A stretch of DNA of 64,000 nt from Callaeas wilsoni (Eukaryota; Chordata; Aves; Passeriformes; Callaeidae). The stretch is from positions 1 through 64,000 of the forward strand of contig VWPU01001345.1 in the NCBI GenBank assembly GCA_013398955.1, in the 5' to 3' direction. This document shows positions 11,201-24,200 of the stretch, piece after piece; position 1 is the stretch's first letter; each line of letters opens with the position of its first letter. Both the position numbers and the translations under genes were made by a program. The notes beneath the pieces are model-generated. The model did no database searches, was not told the origin of the DNA, and worked only from the letters and a program-made list of their open reading frames with translations.

Positions 11201-13324
11201 TTTTTATGTCCAGGGGATTTCCTGTTATCCAAGTATGTACGGAGGCCCTTTATTTCCCTCTGTGTGTGTTTTTTAATTCAAATCAAATGTGTATGTCAGT
11301 GGCTGATTGCACTTAACCTCCTTAGGTTCATATTTCTTATTTAATTGCATTACATTTTAAGGTTTAAGGCTATATATTTACTGCAGTTAATAGCACACCA
11401 TATTTTAATGAAGCCGTTATCTTCTGCAAATATATACAGAACAATGGAGATTGATTGTACAGGACCTTTGGAAGAAACTGTATCTCAAAGCCTTTTAAAA
11501 TGAATAAACACAGTGGAAGGTTTTTGTTAATGTAGTTCTTCACCTAACACAGCTTCAAAACTAAGGAAATGACTGGTTGGGTTATCAGGGCTTTTGTTCT
11601 GCTCCTCCCCAGCCAGGGACTGCACCTCTGTAGGTCGCAGCCGCAGCTGGAGTGTCCCGGTCCCAACAAACCGTGGTTGTTCCCAGAAATGCTCCAGAAC
11701 TGCAGCACCAAAGTCCACTCCCCTCCCAGGAACACTGGCCAGGATCCCCTCTGCCCAGCCTACGGCTCAGCTCTGTAAATCTACTGTCAGTGCATTTAGG
11801 GAAGGCTCAGGACATGAACAGGCATTATCGATTTTACTGAAACATCTGAAAAAAAAGGGCAAGTATTACCTAGAGAGCATGTCCACAAAATCTGGGACAA
11901 ATCTCCTGTGCTCCACTAGAATGCAGCCAGCCGAACACCTGCTTTCAATGCAGAACAGGGCATCACCCTACACTGGGGCACTGCACTGGGTTTCTCACAA
12001 CAGTCTGAGAGTTAAATACTCAGAATTGTGTCAAAAAATGCTGGGAGCCACTTCTTTCCAGGCACACAGCAAGGCTGATAGTCTTGTCCTACCATTCCAT
12101 CACATACCAAAATTCTCCTTAGTCTGGTCAAAAGCTTTTATTTCTTTTTTTGGGCAACAATCAGTTTAAACATTTCATAGTATCTTGCAGACTTTATAAT
12201 TTCCTTTCTGCCAAAGAGCAATTTACATCTCTCTTTAGATTACATCTCATCTTGCTTCTTTTATTTTTATTTCTCTTCTTTCATTGTTGTTACTATTTAT
12301 ACCATGTCATTTTTATTCCGTTCCTATTATCCTTACAATAGCCATGATACATAACAGAGCACTGAACCCTGTGTTACAAAGGGAGGCACTGAGAGATTTC
12401 CTGATGGCTCTGGTAGGTCAGGGAGTTCAACCAGACTCTTTCTGGGTGTAGACTGACAGCCCATGTATCCTTCCTGCCTGAGACCCTGTGGCATGAGGGG
12501 CTGTGAGCCAGTGTAATCCCAGAGGATTATTTGGGGATTGGTTTTGCGTTTGTAGAGAGATTGATCTCCCTTAGGCAGAAGAGAAAACAGAGAGATGAAG
12601 AGCATTTCTTGTGGTAAAAGAGATTTGTGTTCTGTGTGTGGAGCTGGATATCTGTAAAGTACAATTTAGTAGCTCCAGCTTGGGTCATTTAAAGATGGAA
12701 GTGAGGCCCTGGAAGAGGGATGGATTTTGGAAACCAAGCCCATTAGGTGTGGAATCCATTGCTGACAATGGAGTACACTGTGAACACCTAAACTAGCATT
12801 AGTGTACACGTGCTTAGCCAAGAAATACTTGGAACCTATTGCTTTGCAGTGACTTTATCCTTTAATGCCTGCAATCTTTCGTATTTAGCACCTTAGCTGC
12901 CTTTTTATTGCTTCCATGGAGGAATCTGTCAGGTTCAAGAGAGGAGATTGGGTAAAGAGCCAGCTAAAGAGCAAGACAGTGCCACTGAACAGTGCTGGCG
13001 TTTGCTTGTATGATTGCTCCCCTTAGAACGAGGAGACCAAAATGTTCGTGAAGGTAAATTGATAAATCTGGAAAATATTCTCTTTAAATAATCCCAAGAG
13101 CTCCCAGCCTAACACACAGCTGTAGGAAAAAAAAGACCCCAACAACTGAACAGGATGTTGGGCTGCATTACAGTAAGAACAGAATATATATCAAAAAGGT
13201 GTTATTGTTATTACCTAAACCACTGGTGAGTTCTTGTTGAGAGTGCTCTTTTCAGTACTGCTCACTCTACCTAAGGAGGATATGATTAAGGGATAATGCA
13301 GGGAAAATGAAACTAATACTGTGC
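8226..13324. other. Intergenic, no recognised feature
   Basis: About 5.1 kb without a gene or clear repeat. 10800-11480 is notably AT-rich. 12240-12330 is T/pyrimidine-rich, which creates a hydrophobic-looking but unsupported frame. Confidence 0.55.
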
Positions 13325-13500
13325 CTTTCAGCTCTGAGTTATAAAGCAAGACTGAAGAGCTTTGGTATTATCTTGTTTAAAAAGAGATCTTGCGGTGATT
13401 TTAAATGATTTTAAAATAATGAAGGGATTAATCACATTGAAACAGACAAAGTCTATGAAAACAAGAAGAATTAAATTGAAAAATAGGATCTTGGGAAAAG
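13325..13500 (+). repeat. Old CR1/L3-like LINE relic
   Basis: 'ataaagcaagactgaagagctttggtatt', then 'attttaaaataatgaagggatta' and 'gtctatgaaaacaagaagaatt', occur in the same order as in the 3' region of old CR1/L3 elements. It is heavily diverged with no reading frame left. Confidence 0.4.
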
Positions 13501-14865
13501 AATAAAGACAGAGAAGGCAGGGGTTCATGTGAATGCTCCAATAAATATATAATGTCAGTTATCAGAGGGGTCCTGTGAATCTGGATGTGCAGGGTTAGGT
13601 GAAGATAGAACTGTAAGGAAAATAGGAGAGTGACAGTGGCATTGTGACTGTTGGCCAGTAACACACGGGCAGTGGGAGCCAGGCTGGAGCAGGCTCTGGG
13701 GAACACCTGCAGCAAGGAGGAAAAGGAAGGTCCTGCAGCCTGTGTGGTAGGTCCAACATGGACAAGGATGGTGCAGGGAGGCACTGACTGACAAAAAGTT
13801 TGCAGTGTGAAGACGGAGGGCTGACAGGGAAGGAGCTTGTGGAATGAGGCAGGGGAGAGAAGAGGGAGAAAGCACATGGCTGCTGTTAATTCATCTTAAC
13901 TGCAGACATCTAACGTGAAAATACTGGAGGCAATTTCAGCTCTTAGCTGGGCAGGATCCTGCTGTGGACATGGTGGTCCATATATACCGTGGGACCAAGT
14001 GCAGCAATTTTCAGCTTGCAGCCCCCAAATTTTTGAAGGACCAAAGCCAGCTTCTAGGGGCTCTGTGAAAGCCAGCTAAGAAAAGCAGACTATTCTGGCT
14101 GGCCTCATTGTCATGACCCATAGAGAAAGTTCCTAGGAGATTTTAAAAAAAATCGATAAAAGCTGTAAAAATATGGCTGGAACATTCAGATTGGCTGGGT
14201 GGATGAAAGGGGACACCTGTCTCCCTACTTGCATCCCCACCACTTTTTCTCCTTGGTTCCACAGGGCAGGTGGCAGCGCCTCAGGAGTGCAGGAGCCGGG
14301 ATGAGGGTGCTTATTTCCATAATCTTTTGTTCTCTGTTTTGTGTGCATTTACTTGTGCATTTTGTGAGGAAGGGAGTGAGCCCACTCTGTCTTATGTGAC
14401 TTGCACAATACAGAAGGGGAATTCAGAATCCCACTCATATTTGGGTTCCTCAAGTCAAGCAACCGGTGTCCATTGGGAAATTAAGAGAAGCAGGAAAATT
14501 TCAGTGCTAGAGTACAAAACAGAGACATTCTTTGGTCATGAAAGTCCTTCTTTCTCTGAGATTCAGAGAGTCCATGACTCAGGACAGGTTTTCAAACTAG
14601 CTAAGCACTGGGAAACCACCGAATCTGGATATCCTGTAGTCAGTGACTCCAATAAAAATTGCAGCCTGCTCTCTGGTAGCTGCTCCCACTGCGTGTTACA
14701 AAGTACTTTGTTTTGTTGTAGAAGTTCAAGATTCTCCTTGAGCATCTGGAGAATTTATAATATCAGTGTTTATGTCCTGTACAGCATCAAGCAAGCAGGC
14801 AGCCCTCAGTGACTGAATGATGTTTAATGAACAGTTAATGAGCAGGGTCATGGTTTGGGGATACA
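13501..14865. other. Intergenic, no recognised feature
   Basis: No gene and no confidently identified repeat. The 149-codon minus-strand frame at 13428-13877 is Pro/Ser/Leu-rich with no domain. The 180-codon plus-strand frame at 14270-14812 likewise has no recognisable content. Confidence 0.5.
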
Positions 14866-15715
14866 GACATGGAGACAGACCTCCCAATGTTTTCTTTAGT
14901 GACCTCAGCGATGGAAGAGAGAGCATACTTATTAAATCTGTAGATGAGGCAAAGCTGGAACTGAATGCAAGAGTACTCCAAGGCAGGATTAAAATTGCAA
15001 GTGATCTTGACAAATTGGTGATATAATCTGAATAAAATTAGATGAAACTCATTAAGGACAACTGCAGGGCACTATGCTTTGGCAGGAATAATTTTAACTA
15101 GCAAGTACAGGATGAGGGAATATCGGACTAGCAGTCCTGTGGAAAAGGTAGAGAATCCCAAACTAAACATGGATTAACAATGATGTACAGATGTTAAAAG
15201 GCAAATCCTCAGCAGGGCAGTGGTATTCCATATGAAATATAGGTCATGGATACCATAAAACAGATGTAGACCAGTTGGAAAATCCAGAGGAAAATACCAA
15301 AAAGAAGCAGAACTATCTAACATGACCTGAAGAAACTGCCATTGTTTTGCTTCTAGAAGACAAGGAATGTTATTAAAACATTTTTTTAAAGTATGTTGAA
15401 GAATTAAAAGTCTCTTCAATGAGAGGAGGAATAGTTTTCTACATCCATAATGAAAAAAGTAAGCCATTAAGAGCTTAAATTGCAGTAAACCAGAATGAGG
15501 TTGGGTGCTAACAAAAACTACCAGAACAGAGCACAAACATTGAAATATGTTTTCAGATGACCACAGAGACTTTCCATCTTGAGGTCTTTCAGAACAAGGC
15601 AGAAAAATTTGTGCCAACAATAATCTGTGTATAACAGATCTTGCCTTCTTACTGGGAGAAGGAAGAAGGATTAGGTAACTCTTACAGTCCTTCCTGCCTA
15701 CTTCTGGATGTGTTT
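14866..15715 (+). repeat. CR1 LINE 3' end, decayed reverse transcriptase C-terminus and 3' UTR
   Basis: From about 14880 the translated text follows a CR1 ORF2 C-terminal pattern: NVFFSDLSDGRES stands where CR1 has an N-x-F-x-x-DL-x-x-G segment, and the catalytic (F/Y)ADD block has decayed to SVDEAKL. DNA words typical of CR1 continue downstream: 'atcttgacaaattggtgat', 'aattgcagtaaaccagaatg', and the tail 'aggtaactcttacagtcctt'. Stops and small indels break the frame. It is a long but dead 5'-truncated copy. Confidence 0.65.
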
Positions 15716-17850
15716 CTACTCTGGCAGGTCTGAGTGCGACAGCCTTGCTGCTGTTCCTGCCTTGTCTTTATCACACCTGTGGGCACCCCTGCTCTACTTC
15801 ATTCTTCACGATTCTGATGGATCAAGGGTGTGTTCACAAAGTCCCTGTGCCTGTGCAGATCAGTGCCTGACATCAAAGGTGACATAAATCATTTTTCCCT
15901 GGACACAATAATGCTCAGAGTATGTATAATTCCACCGGACATAGGCATTGTTTTGCTGATCAGTTGAGTCATCACATTTTCCATCTGCTGAATTATGCTT
16001 CAATCTGAGTTATTTTATCCCTTGTATTACTTTATAATACCCACACAAGTGCTTCACTCAGGCAAAGTTCTCATCTATGGTCAATGAATTTTGCCATTCA
16101 GGACTTCTGAATCATTTCTCATGCTTCACACAATAACACTGTCTATCATGTTTGCTGTATGCTAAACTGCTTGTGTAAGTGAGACTTTTTTCAATTCTGT
16201 TCCATTTTGAATTGTGATTGATTTATTCCTGGTCAAATGCAAGCAATGTCCACATAATAGCTATCTACTAGCTTAAAAGAAAAACACCCACAATCCCATA
16301 AAATTTTCAGTCTGGCTCAGGTTTGGTTTGACTCCCCAGCAAGAGATGTGTTACAATAACCTTCGTAATCTCATAATTTAATTTATGATAGAGGTCTTGA
16401 ACTCTTACTGTTACTAACCTCTTATCCATCTCTTTCAGTTTTCCAAGGTTTCTTGAATGCTTTGTATATCACAGTGATCTAGGCATTTTGGGAAGCTAGA
16501 AGGGGTTTATCTAAATTATTTTTGGGTTTAGATGATCTTATCAATGACTTCATTCTAGCTTCAAAAGGACACTTCATAATTCTAAAGCTCCTCAAGGTTT
16601 TATCAACCAGAACAAAGCTGCTTTTCCTTTGGTCTCTTCTTAGTATCCACATGAAAAGGGCACTCAAAAAATCCTAGGGATTGGCCTTTCAAAATTTGTT
16701 TGCCATGATTCTAACAACATTGTGACTCTTTTTTTCCAGCTAATTGCTGATTTTTGTAATACTCTAAGTGTTGCTGAAGAGTTGAGATGGCATTTTGGTT
16801 GTGGAGCTGCAGTCTCCTTACAGATACGACAGCGCTTTTCTACCTTTTTGTGCCACAGACCTCTCTTTTTCTGTATCATTCCAGTTTTTCCCTTTCAACT
16901 GAACAAAAATCAGCCTAAACTTTGATTATTCATTTTATTGTCTGTATTTTCCACCACTTACTTCATTTATTGGTTGGCTTGCATGCAGGGTGTGTCTGGT
17001 TAAAGAAATTATAGGTATTTCTATAGATATAGATAGTTTCTGATGTCTTAATTCTCAGGTTTGCCCAATGGACTGGGAAGCTGAAACATACTCCATGTGC
17101 CCACATGATCCATGTCCAATGGATTATTCTTCTGACATGAGAGTGTAAGGCTGGCATTTGCATAGCAGGTGAGCAGAGTGCAGGAGGACAGCCCTCCAAG
17201 GACTTCTTTTTTATGATAGCAGAGTTCACAGGGTTGGTAAATGAAAACCTGCCCCCTACCTCTTTACCTGTTTCCCCCATGCTGCTCTGCATCGTGGCTT
17301 TCCAGTGTGCACCTGCCTCTCCCATCTTGAACTGAATTGGTGAAATGCATCCAAATAATTTATTTAGCCCTGCTTGCATGGGCAGATCTTTAATTAACAT
17401 GCTTATGCACAGGCATACAAAGTGCAGCTTTCTATTTTAAATGTATTACGTCTGGTTTATAAGAATAGGACTGTTCAGATTTCAAGGGTTTTCTTCTCAA
17501 AGCCAGTCCCTCTGATAAATTGAAGGGATTATGTTTTTGTTGGCTTTCTTTGTTACCTCCATCATTGTGTTTCCAATTTATCAACATAGTTTTGAGAAAT
17601 TGTTAGAATATGTTGCACTCGTAAGCACCGTGGGGAGAAAAAATATTCATTTATTACTGCTATTGTGTTTGATTATATTACGCATATCCAAAGGACTAAA
17701 ATGAAATGTCATCTTTAATTCTCCCCTTACAGTAGACAATATCACCCTTTCTTCTCTCTTTCCAGAAACAGCTTGGAAGTCAATTCTTCATTTTCATTTT
17801 AAATCAGCCATACAGAATAGAAGCGAGTGTGCATTAGGGACAGGGCAGAA
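15716..17850. other. Intergenic, AT-rich
   Basis: No gene recognised. The sequence looks low in repeats. 17540-17720 has an AT-rich texture with little CpG, seen also in conserved noncoding DNA, but that cannot be tested here. Confidence 0.5.
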
Positions 17851-17970
17851 GTAATGGTAGTCTGGAGATCTGAGCTCTGTTTCTGGCTCTGCTTTTAGCT
17901 CTTTGCAGTCTTGAGCAAAGTCATTTGACCTCTGGTCTCCACTCTCTCAGTTCATGAAATAGGAAGACCA
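17851..17970 (+). repeat. MIR-type SINE relic
   Basis: 'gagatctgagctctgtttct', then 'ggctctgc', 'ttgagcaaagtcatttgacc' and 'tctcagttcatgaaatagg' match, in order, the MIR core segments (loss of the tRNA-like B-box, then 'cttgggcaagtcacttaacctct...cctcagtttcctcatctg'). Orientation plus. Confidence 0.65.
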
Positions 17971-19785
17971 TTAGCTTCCTACAGATGTCTCTAATAATTT
18001 GCCAGAATCATGTCTTGTCTAATCACCTGTGTTTAATATCTCCCAGGGTCTTGCAAAATCAGTGAAGGCTGAAGCAGCAAATTTTCCAGCAAGCCGAAAA
18101 TAAAATGCTTTTGGGAAGTTAAGACTTGAAGACTATGAAGAGCTTCTGCAGGGTCTAACCCAGGCCAGGAGGATGGGTCAGAAAGCCACTGGTGCTGTTC
18201 AGTGCTGTTAAATATTGATAAATGATCTACCTGAGCCTGTCAGGAGAGGGAGGTATGTTTGGGACAAAAGGCTGAACCCTGCCCTCCACACTCAGTCTGG
18301 TGCTGCAATGAACCGTGGGGGTGGAGGTCCAGCTGCACCCGCTTTGTGCAAAGGAGCCGAGGGTGAGCACCCAGATGGAAGGGAAGGGGGGTCTCAGAGA
18401 ACTGCTCAGGGTTTTGCTGTTCCTCACTCCTTTCCTAGGCAAAGGCTGGATCTGGAGTGGTTTGTAGTCAAGCTGAGAAGGGAGAGCAGAGAGTAAGTCT
18501 CTTCTTTTGTTGCCCTGTCAGGCTGAGCAGAGGTTTCCTGAGGACTGACTCTGAGCAGCATGGCTGAAAGGCTGAACATCCTAGGGTGAATTTCTGGGAG
18601 CTGTGTGCTTTCTCGGGGATGAAAGAAGGGAAGGGAAAATGTTCCCATTGCTGGAGGTGAGGGAAGTATAAAGGGAAGAGTGCTCAGGCTGCCCTGAGCC
18701 AGGGCTGGGGGTAGAGGGCCCTGTTATGTCCCAGCTTCAGGCACTGAGGGCTTTTTGTAAATAAATAATGTCTGTTTCTGAGTGGGCTTGGCGGTCCAAT
18801 GCTGCTGGAACAGAACTTTTAGGTCCCTTTGGGCTCAGACAGTGGTGGTCCATTGCCTGCCCCAGCTCTGGGTCTGGGACAGCCGGGGGCAGCTGCGGGG
18901 CAGCCCGGGGAGGCTGTGCCGAGCTGCAGTGCAAACTGCACCTCTGCCTCCTCGTGTGATTTCCTCCAGTGATTAATGACAGCGGCTGTTTAAAAACCTG
19001 GTGCCTCATTTGCAGTCTAAACTTGTCTGGTTACAGGCTCCAGCCAGGGGCTATTTATCTCTGTATGCAGGCTCTGGAGGTGGGCACCGTGGGGGAAGGG
19101 GTAGGTGCTCACCTGTGGCTGGGGGCAAATGCCAGATACAAGATGCTGGATTTTCCCAGTGTCATGTAGGGAACATTTTTCAGCTGCTGCATCTTGCAGG
19201 GATTGTATTGCCCTCGAGGGAAGAGGGTCTCTGCCTTTGCAGAGCCCCATGGAGAGGCCCTGGGCCCCTAGAATACTGCAGCAAGAGACCTGCTTTCAGT
19301 GATACATCAGGGCTGTCTTTGGCTGACTCCACAAACAGTGAAGGTGCAGAGGGGCTGTTGAGAGCTTGTAGGATCTGAGGGTAAAAAACTTAGAAAGACA
19401 GTTGTGTCATCTTAAAGATTAAATCCCTCCTCGAGGTGTTTGGTACAGAGAAGTTGCTTGCCCAGTCAGTGAGCTGCAACAGCCCAGGTTCCTCTGGAGC
19501 TGAGAAGGGGACACTGAGCCAGCAAATGGGGTTGTGACACTGTTGCCAAATGGGGGATGTACAAGAGTTATAAACACAGACTCAGCTGCTGTACAGAGAG
19601 GGAGCCTTGCTGCTGCCTTCTTCCTTGGGGTGCTGCCATTGCGAAACACCCACATCCTTCTACAACTCCAAAATGTTCCTCCCACCTGCAGTTGACTGTG
19701 CTATTCTTCAAGCTCAGGGCCATCCTGGGTGATAAACCAAGGGAGTCTGTGGGAAGTGGTGGCAAAGTGAGTGCTTGTGTGCGAA
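17971..19785. other. Intergenic, GC-richer toward COL26A1
   Basis: No gene recognised. A TATAAA at about 18668 followed about 90 bp later by AATAAATAATG could suggest an LTR, but no terminal repeats or target duplication could be placed. Confidence 0.45.
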
Positions 19786-19890
19786 CCATAGAATCATGAA
19801 GGCTGGAAAAGATCTCTAAGATCATTGAGTCCAACAGTCAACCTCACACTGTCATGTTCACCACTAAACCGTGTCCCCATCTGAGTGATG
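19786..19890 (-). repeat. CR1 LINE 3' end
   Basis: Starts with CATAGAATCAT (reverse complement of the CR1 ATTCTATG tail) and continues 'ggctggaaaagatctctaag', 'atcattgagtccaac', 'ccactaaaccgtgtcccc', the familiar avian CR1 3' segment. Short and 5'-truncated, antisense to COL26A1, about 800 bp upstream of its start codon. Confidence 0.85.
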
Positions 19891-19993
19891 CCAGAATGAG
19901 CAGGATGCACATGGTGAAGCAGCGATCACTTTCTCACTGCTTACCTTGTGATTGAAGTATCTTAAAAATAATTTATTTCCTATTTTATCTGTG

Positions 19994-20014
19994 TAACTTC
20001 TGCAGCAGAAGTTA
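19994..20014. repeat. Perfect 9-bp-arm hairpin (TAACTTCTG/CAGAAGTTA)
   Basis: TAACTTCTG, a 3-nt CAG loop, then CAGAAGTTA. It lies 670 bp upstream of the COL26A1 ATG. No family assigned; it resembles a hairpin inside the solo LTR at 46314-46332. Confidence 0.8.
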
Positions 20015-20149
20015 TCCGTGAACGTGGCAGCAGGCACCAGCTTTTGGGTATTTGGGCTGCACTGCTGAGCAGCGGGTTTCCTTCGATCTGGCCCTCAGTT
20101 AATCGGGGAGACACATGGGCTTCTGCTGTGTGTCGGTGATGCCTTGGTT

Positions 20150-21240
20150 TGGGGTGGGGACTGCGGCTCCCCGGGCGCTCCCTGCCGGGCTGTGCCCGGG
20201 ACAAGGCGCAGCCCCGCGCGTTCCGTGCCCTGCGGGGCCGCGGCCCGTCTGCCCCGGGCCGGGCGCCTGCCCCGACGGAACCCCTTCGCAGCGGGGTCTG
20301 CCGCGAGGCCTGGCAAGGGTTAACGCCGAAGCCCCACGCCCCCTTTGACGGAGTCGGGCCAACCTCGCCAAATTTGAAAAGGCATCCGGGGCTGAGTGTG
20401 CGCCCTGGGAGCTTCGAGCCGCGCTGGCCCCGGACCCCCTGCGCGGGCAGCAGCCGCCGCCGCCGGGGCTCGGCTTGCCGAGGGACGGGGCTTCCCTTTG
20501 GGGGCCGGAGCAGCCATCCCTGTGTGCCCGGCACCCCTGCCCCGTGCTCCCCGCTCCCGGGGCGCCTCCGTGCCGTGGGATCCCGCCGTGACCCCGGCCG
20601 GGGAGCACGGCGTGGCCCCGCGCTTGCCGTGCAGTGTGAGAGGGGAAGGGGGAGGCGGTAGGAAAACCCCGTTCTTGCAAAAATGCAGCTCGCTCTTTTC
20701 TTGTCCTGGTGCTGCTGCCTGCATGGATGCGCGCTGGGCACCGGCTTCCTCTATCAATTCCCAGCATCAACCCTGCAGCACAACTACCCAGAGCAGAGCT
20801 CCGGCTCGCCGGGCAGCGGCTTCGCCAGTCGCCGGTGAGTAAGACCGGGTCCGCCTCCGGGCGAGGAGGCTGCGCCCCGTCGGTGGCTCCGGGAGGACAA
20901 ACGGGCACGGCAGAGCCGCGGGCAGCGGTCCCTCGGAGGGTGCAGGGGCGTGCCGGGCTGCTGCCCCTCGGCGAGCCGGGCTGGGCTGCCCGCATCCTCG
21001 CTGGGGTGCGGGACGCTCCGTACCTGCCCGCAGCTGTGTCCGCCTCCTGGGGCAGGGAGCGGCTGGGGAATCGAGGAGCTGAGCTTGGGTAAATGACACC
21101 CGCGAGCTCTCCCCCTGCTGCGCCCAGCCCGTCGGGGAGGGGAAGGGGCTTTGCCGGGGCTGCGTGTCCCTGCGCAGTGCGCAGCCCGAGCAGGAAAACC
21201 TCCCGAGCCGGGACACTGGGGATGCCGGCAGAGGGAACTG
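20150..21240. promoter_or_regulatory. COL26A1: CpG island over COL26A1 exon 1
   Basis: Very G+C- and CpG-rich block between AT-rich flanks, containing the COL26A1 start codon and first donor. No TATA box was seen in the 100 bp before the ATG; a purine-rich stretch (about 20640-20662) lies there instead. The transcription start cannot be placed. Long frames on both strands, including a 427-codon minus-strand frame at 20099-21382, are composition-driven and have no domain. Confidence 0.85.
20683..20834 (+). CDS. COL26A1: COL26A1 coding exon 1
   Basis: ATG at 20683-20685, chosen because it begins a 50-codon stretch colinear with the human N-terminus, including a hydrophobic signal peptide. It ends CG|GTGAGT, a consensus donor, in phase 2. 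The frame stays open past the donor but the match stops there. Confidence 0.94.
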
Positions 21241-24200
21241 TTATAGCCCTCGGCTGCGAGGAGAAACTTGTTCGGCTCAACAAAGGAAAGCCCTTAATTA
21301 CAGATCTCTCTTCAAGAGCTGCAACTTCCAAGTAGCTGTTTAAAACCAAACCTCCCACTCGTCTCCTCTCCCCCCACCCCAACCCAATTTCTTATAAACT
21401 TAATGTAAATCAGGTTTGATTTACTGTATCGTACTGCTTCAGTAGAGCAAACAATTTAGGCTTCTCCCCCTCCCCTCTGTTTTCTCTGGGTATTTCTCTA
21501 GAGGTGAAACAGCTGTTCAGATGAATGAGCTGCACTGTATAAAGCAAGAGAGTGGCTTAACCTGATTCCAGTTGTTCTTGAATTTCACTTTTTTCTTTTT
21601 TTCTTTTTTTTTTGTTTTTTTTTTTTTTTTTTTTTTTCTGTCATTCCCTTAAATGGGGACTTGAGATTTAATATTCAGGGCTCGTCCATCCTGTCTCTAC
21701 CTCTTTTCCTCCTTCCTTGCTAATACCTAGTCTGCGTGAGTCGTGCTGCTGTGGAGGAGGGCTCCTGTAAGCACCGCTTATTCGGGCTGGGCATTGGCAG
21801 AGGCACGGACACCGTGGGTTTACGGGTCGGAGGTGCAGGGCCGGGCACCAGCCCTTGTGCCTTGCACGGGGCTCGCATATGGTGCGGATTTCCCCCCGGG
21901 GGGAGGTGGCTTTGTCCGCTTCGCTGTCAGACAGGCCTGGGGCTGCGGGGGGTGTGATGTTAAACTACAGCAACTGTCAAAGGGTTTGAAACAGCAGAAA
22001 ATTATAGGAGAGTAATGGGATAAACCTATCCCAGCTGGATCTCTTCCAAAGTACCCCCTTCCCAAAGCATGAGCTGCAATGAGAACCACATGTCATTTGT
22101 CTTACATATCTATTAGCCTGCAGATCTTTGTTCAGAGCTACCACGCTTACATGAGTGGGGACTCTGCTCACCGAAGACCTTCCCCAGTTCACACTCTTGC
22201 ACAGTTTTCCCATGCCTCAGTGGTTTGGATAGCTGATGCTCTGGCAGGGGAATGTGTCCCTCTCTGAGTCTATAAAGTGTTCTGTAAAACCACGTAAACC
22301 TGATTTAACCAATGATGTTGGGGAAAGCTGGTAGATTTTTAAAATTTATTTTTTATGTCCGATGGAACTTTGCCGTGTGAGAATCTCCCATTCTAGTTTA
22401 ACGCAGAGGGGGAAGTAAAAAATCGAAGGGAAGAAAAAATCACCAGTGGATGTTGTGAAAGAAAAATTCAAGTGTTCAGTCAAATATTACACATTGAAGC
22501 AATCTTTGTATGTTTTAATTTCCCCTTGAGTGGTGAAGTTTTGTTGTTGGCAAATGTCTAACAGCTTCACTTTCTGATGGGAAAATCTGTGTGGGAAAAC
22601 TTTCCCCAGCCACAGTGTTGGACTTTTGAGGGAAGTCTCCTGCGGGGTGCAGCTTCAGGTTGGGATAGCTGGACTTCTCTGGATTTAATGTGGTCCATGA
22701 TAGGAATGAGGCTTTTTGCTCCGAGTCTGACATTGATCTATGTGGATGCGAAGCCTTTTTTCAAGAACTGAATCAGACTGGTATAGACTGGTTTTTGTGT
22801 TGTTCAGTGTCCCTTTTGCCATCGAAACGGGGGGTCCTGGTAGCACCTGAATTCTGTGAAGCAACAGCAGCTCCATCACAGCAAAGCTTTCTGGCCTCTG
22901 CTTTGGAGAGGCTGTGGAGGAGACAGTATGGTGGGAAGGTGATTGCTGTTAATGGCACTATATGGCCATTCTCACTTTCTATTCTTCAGCCTTCCCTGTG
23001 TGTGCTTTGTCCAGTGAGTTCTGGCACTTTTCTGAGTCAAAAATAAGCAGGATTAGAGCCTTGAAAGCTCCTGCTGCAGCTCCAGGTGTTGGTACATTGC
23101 AGCACATACTGATGTGATGCTGTAGAGTTGACAGGTTTCCTTGATACAGGACACACCATGTTTCTGCAGTTGTCCTTTCCTGTCCTTGATCAACAAGCGA
23201 TTGAGCTGTTTGGGAATCTGCTGTCAATTTTTAAAAATTAACTTGTCATAAGAGTTATATTTCTCCAAGGGGAGAGGTTTCTGGAGTCCTTTGTGCTGAT
23301 ACAGCCCTTGGTATCTAGGTTGCAGGCTGGCTCAGAGATGCTCTCCTGACGCTCTGAGGACTGCTGACCGTTTTTCCTGCCAGAAAAATAAGGCCCTGAG
23401 CAGTGTAAAAAGCTTGGGGTGGTAGTGAAGGGAAATTTGGAGGAAAAAATAGAATTATTCACATTCTTCAAAGTGAAGCCATGGAATACTTGTTCTGGAG
23501 GAATGATATGTTCTTTGTTTCCTTTTTTTTTTTTTTTTAAATGAATATTCTAGCTTCTGGTTGGCTTCAGTTTCAGTTGACAGGTCTTGGTTATTAGACC
23601 AAAGGCACTTGCAGTCTATCTTTGCATGTGCTTGACTTGCTTTGAACTTCTGATGTGCAAGTGCTAGTGACTGAAATCCAGGCAGCAGTGTCTGTTGGCG
23701 TTGTTTAGACTGCAACAGCCTCACAATTTAGCTTGAAATTCACATTCAGTGCATGCATTTTGAACTTGCTGCTGTGTTAAGGCGATGAATGGGACATGGG
23801 CCTTACTGGAAGCATAAGAATGGAGGGGCTGCCTGCCAAGGAGAAATCGTCCTCCAAGCTTTGAGAAGCTTTGCTAACTGAGTTAAGGGAAGCTTGTTCC
23901 CGTGCTGGAAGTAGCTCACTTGTCAAGGAACGCCTGCCTCTATGTTAGTTGTCTTCGGGGCTGGTGTTCTCCCAACTCCTCATTCTATTTTCCTGTACTT
24001 TCTAATTAGTCATGCATTGAGCCCTTGTGAGCTTAACTGTGGGAGTCAGAAACTTCTGAGAGTAGATGCAGGGCTTAGACTGGAAACCTCTTTGGATGAG
24101 AAGTGGAGGTGGCTGAAAGAAAACCCCAATATATGAAACCAAAAGCAATATAGGATGATAATTTTTTTACTGGGATCATTACAGTACCATCACAAAAGTC

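Noticed and set aside
13428..13877. 149-codon minus-strand frame rich in Ser, Leu, Pro and His
   Set aside because: No domain or splice context; it partly overlaps a CR1/L3-like relic.
18640..18790. TATAAA and AATAAA spaced like an LTR on the plus strand
   Set aside because: No terminal dinucleotides with matching target duplications; both motifs are common in this AT content.
20099..21382. 427-codon minus-strand frame over COL26A1 exon 1, with 253- and 149-codon companions
   Set aside because: Stop-poor because of high GC; Arg/Pro/Ala/Gly-rich without domains, and the real exon on the plus strand occupies the same DNA.
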